Shown: positions 41,419 to 51,432, numbered from the stretch's first letter. The stretch is 64,000 bases of DNA from Gemmatimonadaceae bacterium (GCA_036496605.1 DASXKV010000032.1:62001-126000), one strand, 5' to 3'. The notes: a model not told the origin generated them from the sequence alone. Translations and numbers: made by a program.

Positions 41419-44373
41419 TCACCCACTGATCAACTCATTGAATCGCTTCGCGATACCAGTGTATCCAAATTCGTCTATTGGTGATCTGAATCGCTCAATC
41501 CACGTGCGCATCAGATCAGGGGCCAAAGTGATCAATGTTCTCGAGCATGTCGCGGTTAGCCACGCCGCCGTGTAGAGGTCGGAGGATTCGGCAATTGTGA
41601 CCGCAGACTCATATCGTCCGATTGCTTCCTCGACTCGGTCATCGGCCACAAGCAGCATCACCGCAAGAGCTTCTGCAAATTCTCGACCTTGGAACCAATC
41701 AGAACGCCGGCTCAGTCGGTCCTGTATCTCCTCATTGCCCTCGCGCGCCTTCTCAATCTTGCCGCCTTCCAAACTGCAGAGCCCAACGGCAGCTAGAGAA
41801 CCGATCTCGACATCGTCCGCACCAATTCGCTGCGCCAGCGAAGCCGTCGCTTCGTAGAGCTCGGCGCCCACCTCCCAGGCTCGGTTTTCCCACTCCACGT
41901 GCGCCATGTTGTATAGCGCGTAGAGCTGGATCTCGCTGTTTTTCACGGCCGCGACCAAGGCAAGCGCCTCACCGAGGAGTTCGCGAGCGCGTTCATAATC
42001 GCCGCTGCGGTGGTAGCTCACTCCCAGGTTGAGCGCCGCGATACCCCACAGGTCTGGCATTCCAGCTGACCGTGCCAGCGAGATCGCCGTGGTGTACGAG
42101 CTTCGCGCGTCATGCCAGGCATTTCGCCAGGCCGCGATGTTTCCGAGGTTATTGAGGCAGCGCGCTTGGCCACGCGTATCGCCTGTTCGTTCGGCGATGG
42201 AGAGAGCTTGCCGATAGATCTGTTCTGCTCGATCAGGTTCTCTCTGTTGAAGCGTCGCAGCCAGACGATTAAGGGCCTGAGCCAGGAGCATCTGGTCGCC
42301 ATGGGCCGTGGCTGTGTCGACACACTCGTTCGCCGTTCGCTCCGCCTCGGCGTCGTCACCCAGACGACCGTGCGTCTGCGACAGCATCATCAATATCTCG
42401 ATGCGTTCGGTGACGAAGCCAAGCGCTCGCGCCTCGTAATCGAGCTGCAACAAGCTCTCGAGCGTTAGCTTCGCGGGGTGCGCTAGTTCCTTCCGTGCCC
42501 GCTCACGCATTCTTCGAAGGGTGAGCGCACGCCGCGCGTCACGTTTGCCGACGAACCACTCGATCGCCAGATCGCAGAGCTCTTCCGCTTCGTCGAAGCG
42601 GCCCGTGATCTCCGCAAGTGTCGCGAGACGGACGCGCACCTCCGCGAGCTCGCCCGGTGTCGAAGTATTGCGGCTGCCCACGTTCAGAAAACCATTCGCC
42701 GAGGCATATGCGTAGACACGTTCCGCGTGCTCGGCGGCGATCAACGCGTGCAGGTACGCCGGCGACACGCTGCCCGCCGCATCGTAATGCAGCGCGATCT
42801 CGGACGCCCGTGAACGGTCCCGACGCTCGATGGCCTCGGCCACGCGCTGATGCGTCTGGCGCAGCCGATCGTGCGCCATCGATTGCACGAGTGCCTCGAC
42901 CATGTGCGCGTGGGCGAATATGTAGCCGCGGCCGCCGCGCTCATATGATGGCTTGAGAATGCCAGCCGCCAATCCCTCGGATAGAGCCAGTTGGACCGCC
43001 GCCTCGCTTCCCGCACCCGCCTCGACCACGAGTCCGACATCGAATTCGTCGCCAATCACCGCGGCGATGCTCAGCACGGCTTGCGTACTCGACGATAAAC
43101 GACTTAGCCGGCGCGCGATGAGTGCCGATAGACCGATTGGCAGGCGAAGCTCCGAGACCGGTGTCCACTGCCAGTGGCCCTCCACCTGCCAGAGCGCGTT
43201 CTCCTCGACGAGCGCGCGCAGCAGCTGCGCGATGAACAGTGGATTCCCTTCCGTATGCCGATAGATGAAGGCGAGCAGCTCACGGCCGACCTCCTGTCCG
43301 TGCATCGCGCCCTCGAGCCAGCGCTTGGCGTCGTCGCGCGTGAGACGCGGCAGCGTGATCTCCCGATAGACGGCGCTTCGCGTCAGCTCCTGGCGTCGTT
43401 CGGCAGCCTCGGCATACGCCGCCTCGGTGCGAAACGTCATCGCGATGAGTAAACGCTCATTCTCGAGCTGCTGACACACGTGCTCGAGCACATCCCACGA
43501 GGCCACGTCCGCCCATTGCATCTCGTCGAGCAACAACACCAAAGGTCGTCGCTGCGCGACACTGCGGATGTACTCGGCGATCTCGTCCAACAGCCGGTAT
43601 TTGCTGCCCCAGCGCGAACCCTCCGGCGATGACTCGCCCGCGATCGCCGGCACGAGAAAATGGAGTTCGCGCCACGGGCCGCTGGGCGCTTCCGGCAATC
43701 GGTGAAGCGCGGCGATCAAAGCCGACCAGACGCCGTATGGCTCGCGCACCCTGTGCTCGCGGGAACGACCGACCACGAGCGAACCGCCACGCAAGCGGAT
43801 CTCGGGCTCCAGCTGTCGCACGAGCGTCGCCGTGCCCGACCCCGCTTCGCCAAGGATGGCGACCGCTCGCGGCGTCCCGTTTACCGCCTCGACGAGGTGT
43901 CGAACGAGTGCTCCGAACTCCTCGTTCCGGCCGGCGAATCGCTCGATGTCGAGCCCGCGCTGTGGTGGCTCGTCCCCAGGTAGGCCGGCCAGCGCAGCGC
44001 CGTCGCGGCCCTGCGACTTGAGGCGTACGCGAGCGGCGTCGGCGGCGGCATGCAGAGCTTGATACGTGGCGCCATGTTCGGGCGCAGTCGCTACCCCGAT
44101 CGAGATCGTGACTCGCGGCGCCGGCGCGTGGTCCGTGCTCGGAAAGAGATGGCCGCGCACTGCTATGCAGAGCCGCTCGGCGACCTCGCGTGCCGCAGGC
44201 GCCGAAGCGCGAAGAAGCGCAACGAGCTCGTCCCCGCCAGGATGCGCGACCAACTCTCCTTCACGAAGATTGGCGCGCGCGAGATCGAAGATCGTCCGCA
44301 ATACGGACTCTGCGTACGGTTGACCAAACTCCTTGGCCAGCCGTCGGTAGTGATCGATATCGGCTACGAGCAA
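41419..44373 (-). CDS. GGDEF-like / AAA-type ATPase-like / TPR protein
   Basis: The protein reads in the order: GGDEF domain (LVADIDHYRRLAKEFGQPYA; HPGGDELVALLR, with L instead of F), AAA/MalT-type ATPase (from about 165: IERFAGRNEEFGALVRHLVE, AILGEAGSGTATLVRQLE, RPLVLLLDEMQWADVASWDV), and C-terminal TPR helices. The Walker A of such proteins is usually GxxGxGKTxL; here it is GSGTATL, so Lys is missing, while Walker B is intact. The frame's only canonical-type start is TTG at 44373, yet the same frame upstream continues with GGDEF-like sequence (DQQRRLATYDAFVDTATASV) to about 44604 without ATG or GTG. So the start is unresolved: a non-standard start, or a frameshift. 984 residues from TTG. 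Confidence 0.8.
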   Translation of the reverse strand: MLVADIDHYRRLAKEFGQPYAESVLRTIFDLARANLREGELVAHPGGDELVALLRASAPAAREVAERLCIAVRGHLFPSTDHAPAPRVTISIGVATAPEHGATYQALHAAADAARVRLKSQGRDGAALAGLPGDEPPQRGLDIERFAGRNEEFGALVRHLVEAVNGTPRAVAILGEAGSGTATLVRQLEPEIRLRGGSLVVGRSREHRVREPYGVWSALIAALHRLPEAPSGPWRELHFLVPAIAGESSPEGSRWGSKYRLLDEIAEYIRSVAQRRPLVLLLDEMQWADVASWDVLEHVCQQLENERLLIAMTFRTEAAYAEAAERRQELTRSAVYREITLPRLTRDDAKRWLEGAMHGQEVGRELLAFIYRHTEGNPLFIAQLLRALVEENALWQVEGHWQWTPVSELRLPIGLSALIARRLSRLSSSTQAVLSIAAVIGDEFDVGLVVEAGAGSEAAVQLALSEGLAAGILKPSYERGGRGYIFAHAHMVEALVQSMAHDRLRQTHQRVAEAIERRDRSRASEIALHYDAAGSVSPAYLHALIAAEHAERVYAYASANGFLNVGSRNTSTPGELAEVRVRLATLAEITGRFDEAEELCDLAIEWFVGKRDARRALTLRRMRERARKELAHPAKLTLESLLQLDYEARALGFVTERIEILMMLSQTHGRLGDDAEAERTANECVDTATAHGDQMLLAQALNRLAATLQQREPDRAEQIYRQALSIAERTGDTRGQARCLNNLGNIAAWRNAWHDARSSYTTAISLARSAGMPDLWGIAALNLGVSYHRSGDYERARELLGEALALVAAVKNSEIQLYALYNMAHVEWENRAWEVGAELYEATASLAQRIGADDVEIGSLAAVGLCSLEGGKIEKAREGNEEIQDRLSRRSDWFQGREFAEALAVMLLVADDRVEEAIGRYESAVTIAESSDLYTAAWLTATCSRTLITLAPDLMRTWIERFRSPIDEFGYTGIAKRFNELISG

Positions 44374-44707
44374 CGCAACTGGACGACGCGCAGCGCCCGC
44401 CTCGGCGACCGATGCCGTGGCGGTGTCGACGAAGGCGTCGTACGTAGCGAGCCGTCGCTGTTGATCGAGAAGAATGAGATGCTCCTGCCGGCAGGGCGCT
44501 CGCAGCCGTGGCCAGAGTGGCTTCGAGTCGGGGGTAAAGACAACCGTAAGAGCGGAGGCCCGAATGACGCAAGGGGAAAAGACGCGATTTGGGTCATATA
44601 GTCTTCATGCGAGCCAGCTTCCGCGGCCTGTCGCATCCTTAACGATGGGACCTCCGGCGCCGTCCACCAACAGTCGTTTCTTCCCGTTATCGAGTAGTGT
44701 GACTCCC
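44374..44707. other. Gap holding the 5' coding extension of the GGDEF-AAA gene
   Basis: The minus strand from 44374 to about 44604 is in frame with the GGDEF-AAA-TPR gene and appears coding (VVFTPDSKPLWPRLRAP, RRLATYDAFVDTA). It ends at a TGA near 44608. The remainder up to the DUF1800 start at 44708 shows no gene or clear promoter. Confidence 0.5.
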
Positions 44708-46621
44708 ATGCGCGTTACGACCTTTTCATTAGGGTTGGCGACCATAGTTGTGGCCGCATGTTCGACCGGCAGGCCCGTCGGATCGACGATGCGATCCGCG
44801 GCTGTTCCCGCGCCGGTCGCGAGCCCCCTGGTCGCGATCTCGGCGGAGCCCAGGGAACTGCTGCCCGACGAGCAAGTGGAGCAGGTCCTCAATCGCCTGA
44901 GCTTCGGTGCGCGTCCCGGCGACGCCGATAAGGTACGTGCGATGGGCGTCGACAGATGGATTGCGACGCAATTGCAGCCGGACCGAATCGATGACGCAGC
45001 CGCCGACCAGCTGGTGTCGGAATATCAAACGCTCCATGAGAGCACGTCCGATCTGGTCGAGACGTTCCGCCAGGTGCAGCAGGCACGTCGCCGCGAGCAA
45101 ATGCAACTGCGAAACGAAGGCGACACGGCGAGCAAGCGCGATGCGCGACGCGAAGCGCTCGCGAACGATCCGCAATTGCGCGATCTCGCGCGTAAGGCGC
45201 AGAAGATCGTCGGCGACGTGCAGTCGGCGAAGCTCGCGCGCGCAGTGGTGAGTGAGCGACAGCTCGATGAAGTCATGGTCGATTTCTGGGAGAACCATTT
45301 CTCGGTGTACTCGGGCAAAGGGCAGACGCGGTTATTCCTGGCCTCGTACGATCGCGACGTAATTCGTCCACACGCGTTGGGAAAATTCCGAGATCTGCTC
45401 GAGGCCGTCGCGAAGAGTCCCGCAATGCTCTTCTTCCTCGACAATTGGCAGAGTGCCGCGGACAGCTTGCATCCGACACTCGCATCGGCACGTCAGCCCG
45501 TGCGTCGGTACGGTGGTGGTCTGCGCCCGAACTTCGGTCGCTTTCCGCGGACCGTTGGGGCCGCCGCGCCCGCACCGCAGCGCCGCGCGCGTGGACTGAA
45601 CGAGAACTACGCACGCGAGCTGATGGAGCTGCACACGCTCGGTGTCGACGGCGGCTACACGCAGAAGGACGTCATCGAAGTCGCGCGCGCGCTCACTGGC
45701 TGGACGATGAATCCGCGAAATGGCGAGTTCGTGTTCCGACCGGAGATGCACGACGCCGGCGAGAAGATCGTGCTCGGCCATAAGCTCAAGGCGGGACAGG
45801 GAATCGAGGATGGTGAGCAGGTGCTCGACATCGTCGCGCACCACCCATCCACGGCGCGCTTCATCACGACGAAGCTCGTTAGGCACTTCGTGAGCGACAC
45901 GGCTCCGGCTCCCGTGGTCAATCGGTGTTCGGCCGTCTTCTCCAAGACCGACGGTGACATTCGCGAAACGATGCGCTGCATCGTCACCTCCCCGGAGTTC
46001 TTCAGCCGAGCGGCGTATCGCGTCAAGGTGAAGACGCCGTTCGAGGTCGTCGCGAGCGCGCTGCGCGCCATGAACGCGCAGCCGGACACGACGCCGCGCA
46101 CCGCACAGTTGGTCGCGCGTCTCGGGCAGCCGATCTTCGGACGACAAACACCGGATGGTTGGCCCGATCGTGGCGACGCGTGGATGAACACCGGCGCGAT
46201 CCTCAATCGCATCAACTTCGGGCTGGCGCTCGCGGCCGGTCGCGTTCCGGGCGCGACGCTCACAACGTGGCCGTATGCGTCGTCGCTCCGCGGCGAAAGC
46301 CGATCGGCCCAGGTGGATGGCGTGATCAAGTCGATCCTCGGCGGACAGTCGTCTCCGGAGACACGATCGATCCTGATGTCTGGCGAGAACCCCCTTGTCG
46401 GCAAGCTCGCCACGGCCGACTCGTCAGGCAGCGACATCATGGACAATCCGATGTCAGACGACATGGCGAACGAGCGCCCGCGACAAGCCGGCAAGGCCGT
46501 CGCGAAGAATGGTCGGCCGCGGCCCAATGCCGCGTCACCGCTCAATCGACCGGTGAATCTCGAGGGCCTTGCCCAGGTTGTCGGTCTCGCGCTGGGCTCA
46601 CCGGAATTCCAACGTCGTTAG
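44708..46621 (+). CDS. DUF1800 family lipoprotein
   Basis: The 637-residue protein starts MRVTTFSLGLATIVVAACST, a signal with a lipobox (VAAC). The family pattern is clear: VLNRLSFGARPGDADKVRAM, VDFWENHFSVYSGKGQTRLF, LNENYARELMELHTLGVDGG, VARALTGWTMNPR. DUF1800 proteins occur beside DUF1501 proteins, as here, and are exported; their function is unknown. The start at 44708 is chosen for the signal peptide; the longer frame (44474) has no such signal. The octamer CGTTAGGC covers its stop codon. The DUF1501 gene follows after 37 bases. Confidence 0.9.
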   Translation: MRVTTFSLGLATIVVAACSTGRPVGSTMRSAAVPAPVASPLVAISAEPRELLPDEQVEQVLNRLSFGARPGDADKVRAMGVDRWIATQLQPDRIDDAAADQLVSEYQTLHESTSDLVETFRQVQQARRREQMQLRNEGDTASKRDARREALANDPQLRDLARKAQKIVGDVQSAKLARAVVSERQLDEVMVDFWENHFSVYSGKGQTRLFLASYDRDVIRPHALGKFRDLLEAVAKSPAMLFFLDNWQSAADSLHPTLASARQPVRRYGGGLRPNFGRFPRTVGAAAPAPQRRARGLNENYARELMELHTLGVDGGYTQKDVIEVARALTGWTMNPRNGEFVFRPEMHDAGEKIVLGHKLKAGQGIEDGEQVLDIVAHHPSTARFITTKLVRHFVSDTAPAPVVNRCSAVFSKTDGDIRETMRCIVTSPEFFSRAAYRVKVKTPFEVVASALRAMNAQPDTTPRTAQLVARLGQPIFGRQTPDGWPDRGDAWMNTGAILNRINFGLALAAGRVPGATLTTWPYASSLRGESRSAQVDGVIKSILGGQSSPETRSILMSGENPLVGKLATADSSGSDIMDNPMSDDMANERPRQAGKAVAKNGRPRPNAASPLNRPVNLEGLAQVVGLALGSPEFQRR

Positions 46622-46658
46622 GCATCGGACTGACGCCTATCGAGCATCGAGGTATCGT

Positions 46659-47972
46659 ATGAATCGTCGTGTGTTCATGAAATCCGGCGCGATGTCGCTC
46701 GTCACGATGGGGCTGAGCCCTTCTTTCCTGCGCCGGAGCGTGTACGGAATGGATCTGCTGCGCGGGGCGTCGACGTACGGCAATGGCCGGGGGAAGATTC
46801 TCATCTGCCTCTTCCAGCGCGGCGCGGCCGACGCGCTGAACGTCGTCGTGCCGCACGGCGAGGCGGCCTACTATCGAATGCGGCCTTCGATTGCCATTCC
46901 GCGTCCTGTGTCCGGCGCCGCGCAAGCGGCGGTGGATCTGGATGGATTTTTCGGCCTGCACCCATCGCTCAGTCCGATGAAGGAATTGTGGGACCGAGGT
47001 CTGCTCGCGCCGGTGCACGCGGTCGGAAGTCCGAGCAACACGCGCTCGCACTTCGATGCGCAGGACTACATGGAGAGCGGAACGCCCGACAACAAGGGTA
47101 CGCCCGACGGTTGGCTCAATCGCTATCTCGCTACGCGCGGAACGTGCGAGGAATGCGCCCCGGACGCGCAACTCGCCGGCAACCGGAAAGAGAGCTCCAA
47201 ACCGTCGGCGTTCGAGGCCGTGGCGATGACGCCACAAACGCCTCGTATTCTCGAGGGACCGGCGCCGGTCATCGCGATGAACAGTCTCGACGAGTTTTCG
47301 ATTCGAACGAATGGCAGTGAGGCCGAACGAATCGAAGCTCTGTATCGCACCGGGTCGGCTGACGTCGTTCACGCCGCGGGTGGCGAGATGTTCGAGGCGA
47401 TGAAGATCCTGCGCTCGGCGAATCCGCAGCAATACATCCCGCAGAACAGCGCCGACTATCCACGGTCACCGTTTGGCCAGCATCTGCGCCAGATTGCGCA
47501 GCTGATCAAGGCTGACGTCGGACTCGAAGTCGCCTTCGCGGACGTCGGTGGCTGGGACACGCACGTCAATCAGGGTGGCGCGACGGGGCAACTGGCAGCG
47601 CGACTCGATGACTTTGCGAAATCGATTCACGCGCTCGTCACCGATCTCGGCGAGCGGATGGCGGACGTGGTGATCATGACGATGTCGGAGTTCGGCCGCA
47701 CGGCGCGACAGAACGGAAACGGCGGAACGGATCACGGTCACGCGACAGCGCTCTTTGTCATCGGTGGCAGCGTACACGGCGGGAAGAAGATCTTCGGTCG
47801 CTGGCCGGGCCTGGAGCAGGAGCAGCTCAACGAAGGACGTGATCTCGCCCTAACAACGGACTTCCGTTCGGTGTTCAGCGAGGTGGCCGCGAAACACCTC
47901 GGCGCAGCAAAGCTCGATGCGATCTTCCCGGGCTTCGAGAATGATCGGTCGAAGTGGTTGGGACTGCTGTGA
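46659..47972 (+). CDS. DUF1501 family exported protein
   Basis: The 437-residue protein starts MNRRVFMKSGAMSLVTMGLS, a twin-arginine-like signal (RR-V-F-M-K). DUF1501 wording follows: ICLFQRGAADALNVVVPHGE, YYRMRPSIAIPRP, DGFFGLHPSLSPMKELWDRG, AVGSPSNTRSHFDAQDYMES, VIMTMSEFGRTARQNGNGGT and DHGHATALFVIGGSVHGGKK. The GTDHG segment resembles the metal-binding end of sulphatase/phosphatase-fold proteins. Partner of the DUF1800 gene upstream. The reaction is unproven. An intergenic palindromic repeat and the convergent PBP1A gene follow. Confidence 0.92.
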   Translation: MNRRVFMKSGAMSLVTMGLSPSFLRRSVYGMDLLRGASTYGNGRGKILICLFQRGAADALNVVVPHGEAAYYRMRPSIAIPRPVSGAAQAAVDLDGFFGLHPSLSPMKELWDRGLLAPVHAVGSPSNTRSHFDAQDYMESGTPDNKGTPDGWLNRYLATRGTCEECAPDAQLAGNRKESSKPSAFEAVAMTPQTPRILEGPAPVIAMNSLDEFSIRTNGSEAERIEALYRTGSADVVHAAGGEMFEAMKILRSANPQQYIPQNSADYPRSPFGQHLRQIAQLIKADVGLEVAFADVGGWDTHVNQGGATGQLAARLDDFAKSIHALVTDLGERMADVVIMTMSEFGRTARQNGNGGTDHGHATALFVIGGSVHGGKKIFGRWPGLEQEQLNEGRDLALTTDFRSVFSEVAAKHLGAAKLDAIFPGFENDRSKWLGLL

Positions 47973-47974
47973 TC

Positions 47975-48052
47975 TCGTTGTTGGTGGCTGGTCGTTGGTG
48001 AAGAAGGAATCACCAGCAACCGAATCACCAGCAACCAATGACCAGCCACCAC
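47975..48052. repeat. Intergenic inverted repeat (copy C of the ACCAACCA family)
   Basis: The left arm GGTGGCTGGTCGTTGGT and the right arm ACCAATGACCAGCCACC differ at one position across 17 bases. TCACCAGCAACC occurs twice in the loop. It fills the gap between two convergent genes, so it may terminate both. Confidence 0.7.
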
Positions 48053-50271
48053 TAGAATCGGAATATCTTTTTCAGCTTCCCAATCCCCTTCCCAATCGAC
48101 TGCAGAACATTCCCGACGTCCTGGGGAATGCTCTCGCCGTTATCGACAGTCTGTGACTGAAAAGGCGCCTGATGCATGCTGCATGGCAACTGGGGCTCGC
48201 TGCCGGGCTTGAAGTATTCGCGCTGGCGGCGAGGACAGAATTCGGTTGCAAGCATTCCCGATTCGGGATCGATCACGCGCATCACCATGCCGTCCGGCAC
48301 GGGGAAGTCGGCGCCAGGTCGCTCGCGCCAGCCATTGAGATAGAAGTCGGCCCACGCGGGTGCGGCGAAATGTCCGCCTGACGCGCCATAGGCGATCGGC
48401 CGCGGCGTATCATAGCCAAACCACACGCCCGCGAGCAGCGAAGGCGTGTAGCCGACGAACCAGACGTCGTTGCCCTCGTTCGTCGTACCGGTTTTTCCCG
48501 CGACTGGCCCCGTGACACCGAGATCGCGCAGCGTGCGACCGGTGCCATAATCGACCACCGAACGCAGCATCGACGTAATCTCGTACGCGTCACGTGGATC
48601 GATGACCGGCGTGGTCTCGACCTCCGTGCTCCACAGCAGTGTGCCGTCCGGCGCTTCGATTCGGGTCACGAGACGCGCTCGCACTTTGCGTCCGCCGTTG
48701 GCGAATGGCGCGTACGCGGTCACGAGCTCGAGCGGTGTCACGTCCACCGCGCCTAACGCGATGGCAGGAACGGCGGGGATCGAACTGACGATTCCGTTGC
48801 GGTGCGCGGCGGCAATGACGGCCGGCTCACCGATCGTCCGGCTCACGCGAACCGTGGCGGCGTTCGCGGAGAGCGTGAGCGCACGTCGCAGCGTGACTTG
48901 TCCCGCGTAATTGTCGCCGTAATTCGCCGGCCGCCAGATCGTGCGTCCGGTGCTGACTTCGACCGGATCGTCGTCGACCATCGATGCAGGTGACAACCCC
49001 GCATGGAGCGCGGCTTCGTAGACGAAGGGCTTGAATGCCGAACCAGGCTGTCGCTTGGCAAAGAGGGCACGATTGAATCCACCGCGCACCGTTTTATTCG
49101 TGTGACGACCGGGCACGAGGGCGCGGATGTCGCCGCTCGCCGGATCCATCGCGACCAGTGCTCCCTGCGCCGGCTCGCTCACACGTCCATATGAGTCGAT
49201 CGTCTCACGGGTGATCGCGGCGGCCTGCTTTGCCACGGCCCGATCTGCCGATCGCTGCAGCGCGTAGTCGAGCGTCGTGTGTACGGTGACGTCGCCGTCC
49301 TGCAGCACGTCGGGCAGCACTGAATCGACGATGGCCCGCACGGCATCGAGCGCAGTTGGCTCGTCCACGGTTGACGGACGCCACTCCGTGTCGGCAATGC
49401 GCAGAGGCTCATGCTCCGCGGCGCTGGCCTGGGCACTCGTCAGGAAGCCCTGCTGCGCCATCAATCCCAGCACGAGGTTGCGTCGATTCTCCGCTACCTG
49501 GGCGTTCCGGCGCGGCGTGTAGGTTGACGGCGCCTTGGGCAAGGCAGCCAACATCGCTCCTTCGGCGAGCGTCAGTTGGCTCACGTGCTTGCCGAAGAGG
49601 TCACGACTTGCGGCCTCGACGCCGTTCATGCCATTGCCGAGGTAGATGACGTTGAGATAATGCTCAAGTATCTGATTCTTCGTCAGCTCGCGCTCGACCA
49701 GACGCGAGATGCGCAGCTCGACGAGCTTGCGGCGCAGCGAACGGCCGTGATAACGCTCGGCGAGGAAGCTGTTGTGGACCACCTGCATCGTGATCGTACT
49801 GAATCCCTCGCGCACGCCGAGCGATCCGACGTTGCGCACGAGCGCGCGCATGAACCCGCGCCAATCGAGACCGTTGTGGTCGTAAAAGCGCCGGTCTTCG
49901 GTAGCGATGAATGCCTGCTGGACGTACGGTGGCACGTCGCGCAAATCGACATTCACGCGGCGCACAATCGCGAGGTGACCGAGCAGCCGGCCGTACTCGT
50001 CGACGATGCGGCCCCCCTCACTTGGGTGAAAAGCCCGGATCTCCGACGTGGTTGGGCAACCCGCGAATCCGCACGTGTACAGCCACGAGTCGACGGCGGC
50101 CACAGCCGCAATGCTCCCCACGAGCATGGAAAGACCGATCCAGTGACGCCGGACCAGTGTATGAAGTGGAAGCCTTGGAGCTTCCCGGAAACGTTGCCGG
50201 AGCAGCGTTACGAGCACGCGGGGAGACAGTCTCACGCGGAAGGTGCGCTGCCATCGCGCGTTGTCGGCCAT
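48052..50271 (-). CDS. Class A penicillin-binding protein (PBP1A type)
   Basis: The 739-residue bifunctional enzyme polymerises and cross-links peptidoglycan. A cytoplasmic basic N-terminus precedes one membrane helix (about 44-62). The GT51 domain shows the catalytic E125 in FIATEDRRFYDH, FSTITMQVVHN and the KNQILEHYLNVIYLGNG segment. The transpeptidase domain has S411-xx-K414 (GSAFKPF), S468-A-N470, and K593-T-G595 (AGKTGTTN). All motifs are intact. The C-terminal tail (from about 660) is variable and contains two Cys. The gene is divergent from the polysaccharide deacetylase gene. Confidence 0.95.
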   Translation of the reverse strand: MADNARWQRTFRVRLSPRVLVTLLRQRFREAPRLPLHTLVRRHWIGLSMLVGSIAAVAAVDSWLYTCGFAGCPTTSEIRAFHPSEGGRIVDEYGRLLGHLAIVRRVNVDLRDVPPYVQQAFIATEDRRFYDHNGLDWRGFMRALVRNVGSLGVREGFSTITMQVVHNSFLAERYHGRSLRRKLVELRISRLVERELTKNQILEHYLNVIYLGNGMNGVEAASRDLFGKHVSQLTLAEGAMLAALPKAPSTYTPRRNAQVAENRRNLVLGLMAQQGFLTSAQASAAEHEPLRIADTEWRPSTVDEPTALDAVRAIVDSVLPDVLQDGDVTVHTTLDYALQRSADRAVAKQAAAITRETIDSYGRVSEPAQGALVAMDPASGDIRALVPGRHTNKTVRGGFNRALFAKRQPGSAFKPFVYEAALHAGLSPASMVDDDPVEVSTGRTIWRPANYGDNYAGQVTLRRALTLSANAATVRVSRTIGEPAVIAAAHRNGIVSSIPAVPAIALGAVDVTPLELVTAYAPFANGGRKVRARLVTRIEAPDGTLLWSTEVETTPVIDPRDAYEITSMLRSVVDYGTGRTLRDLGVTGPVAGKTGTTNEGNDVWFVGYTPSLLAGVWFGYDTPRPIAYGASGGHFAAPAWADFYLNGWRERPGADFPVPDGMVMRVIDPESGMLATEFCPRRQREYFKPGSEPQLPCSMHQAPFQSQTVDNGESIPQDVGNVLQSIGKGIGKLKKIFRF

Positions 50272-50367
50272 GACATTGCTACGTTCTCACGCGTCTCGGA
50301 GTTCCGTTCGCCAACACTGGTTGTATTCCGTTTCATCAAGATTGTGAGCCGTAGGTTATCGCACGCT

Positions 50368-51432
50368 ATGACATATCGCACGATCAACACATCGCTGATC
50401 CCCGCGTTCGTCCTCATGGCTGCTGTCGCCTGCCGTGGTACCGGCAGGGACGCCCATGCTACGAGCAGAACCGATGCCCCGGTGCGATCCGCTGCCGGCG
50501 AGCCGGAGGCCGCCAGTCAGCCGACGGCGTCACCTGGAAGCGTCAAGGAGACGTCCTCGGCCGGCGACGTTGCACAACCGGGTGCTCCGCGCTTCGCCCC
50601 GAATCATCTCGGCCGGATACCGATACTGGAGTATCACGTCATCAGGGGACCGAAGAACACGGAGTATACGCGGACGCCGGAGAGCTTCCGGAAAGATCTC
50701 GAGGACGTCTACGCCCGCGGCTATCGGCCGATCACAGTTTCACAAATGCTCGACAAGGACTTTCGCGACGTGCCTCCGGGCATGTCGCCCGTGATCTTCG
50801 TCTTCGACGATGCCTCGGCGGAGCAGTTCAGTTACATCGAAAACAACGGGCAGCTGGAGATCGATCCGACGAGCGGCATGGGCATCTGGCTCGACTTCAA
50901 GAAGTCGCATCCCGATTGGAAGAATCGCGCGACGTTCTGCATGCTGAACGGCGGCTCGGACGGCCACAACTTCTTCGGCGATGGCCCAAAATGGCGCGGC
51001 CAACGTCGCCAATGGCGCTTCGAAAAAGTGAAATGGCTTGCCGATAACGGCTTCGAGCTCTGTGGCCACACGCTGTGGCACGCGATGTTGAACAAATACT
51101 CAGATGCGGTCGTGCAAGAGCAGATCGCGCGCAATGTGATGGGCATCGACTCGGCCGTCGCCGGATACCGGGTCCGCACATTCGCGCTGCCATATGGGAT
51201 CTGGCCAAAGAACCGCGAGCTCGCCTGGCGTGGCTCGTGGACCGATCCGAAGACTGGCAAGACGCACACGTACAGTTTCGAAGCGGTGCTCGAGGTGGCG
51301 GGCGGCCCCACACGAAGCCCGTACGATCCGCAGTTCAACCCGCACAGCATAACGAGGATCCAGGCCGTCGGCGAGGACATCCGGAAGTACCTCGACAGGC
51401 TCGATGCGACGAAGAACCGCTTCGTACAATGA
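50368..51432 (+). CDS. Lipoprotein polysaccharide deacetylase
   Basis: The 354-residue protein has a lipoprotein signal with C22 (VLMAAVACRG), then a Ser/Pro/Thr-rich linker (25-75). The NodB-type deacetylase domain carries LEYHVIRG, D147-D148 in VIFVFDDAS, the zinc histidines H234 and H238 in GHTLWH, and RTFALPYGIWPKN. It should deacetylate a cell-surface or peptidoglycan sugar polymer in the envelope. The ATG at 50368 is chosen for the lipobox; the long upstream frame runs antisense through the PBP gene. Its divergence from PBP1A suggests a role at the cell wall. Confidence 0.88.
   Translation: MTYRTINTSLIPAFVLMAAVACRGTGRDAHATSRTDAPVRSAAGEPEAASQPTASPGSVKETSSAGDVAQPGAPRFAPNHLGRIPILEYHVIRGPKNTEYTRTPESFRKDLEDVYARGYRPITVSQMLDKDFRDVPPGMSPVIFVFDDASAEQFSYIENNGQLEIDPTSGMGIWLDFKKSHPDWKNRATFCMLNGGSDGHNFFGDGPKWRGQRRQWRFEKVKWLADNGFELCGHTLWHAMLNKYSDAVVQEQIARNVMGIDSAVAGYRVRTFALPYGIWPKNRELAWRGSWTDPKTGKTHTYSFEAVLEVAGGPTRSPYDPQFNPHSITRIQAVGEDIRKYLDRLDATKNRFVQ

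Noticed and set aside
49576-50367. Long N-terminal extension of the polysaccharide deacetylase frame
   Set aside because: It is antisense to PBP1A coding sequence; the lipoprotein signal at 50368 marks the true start.
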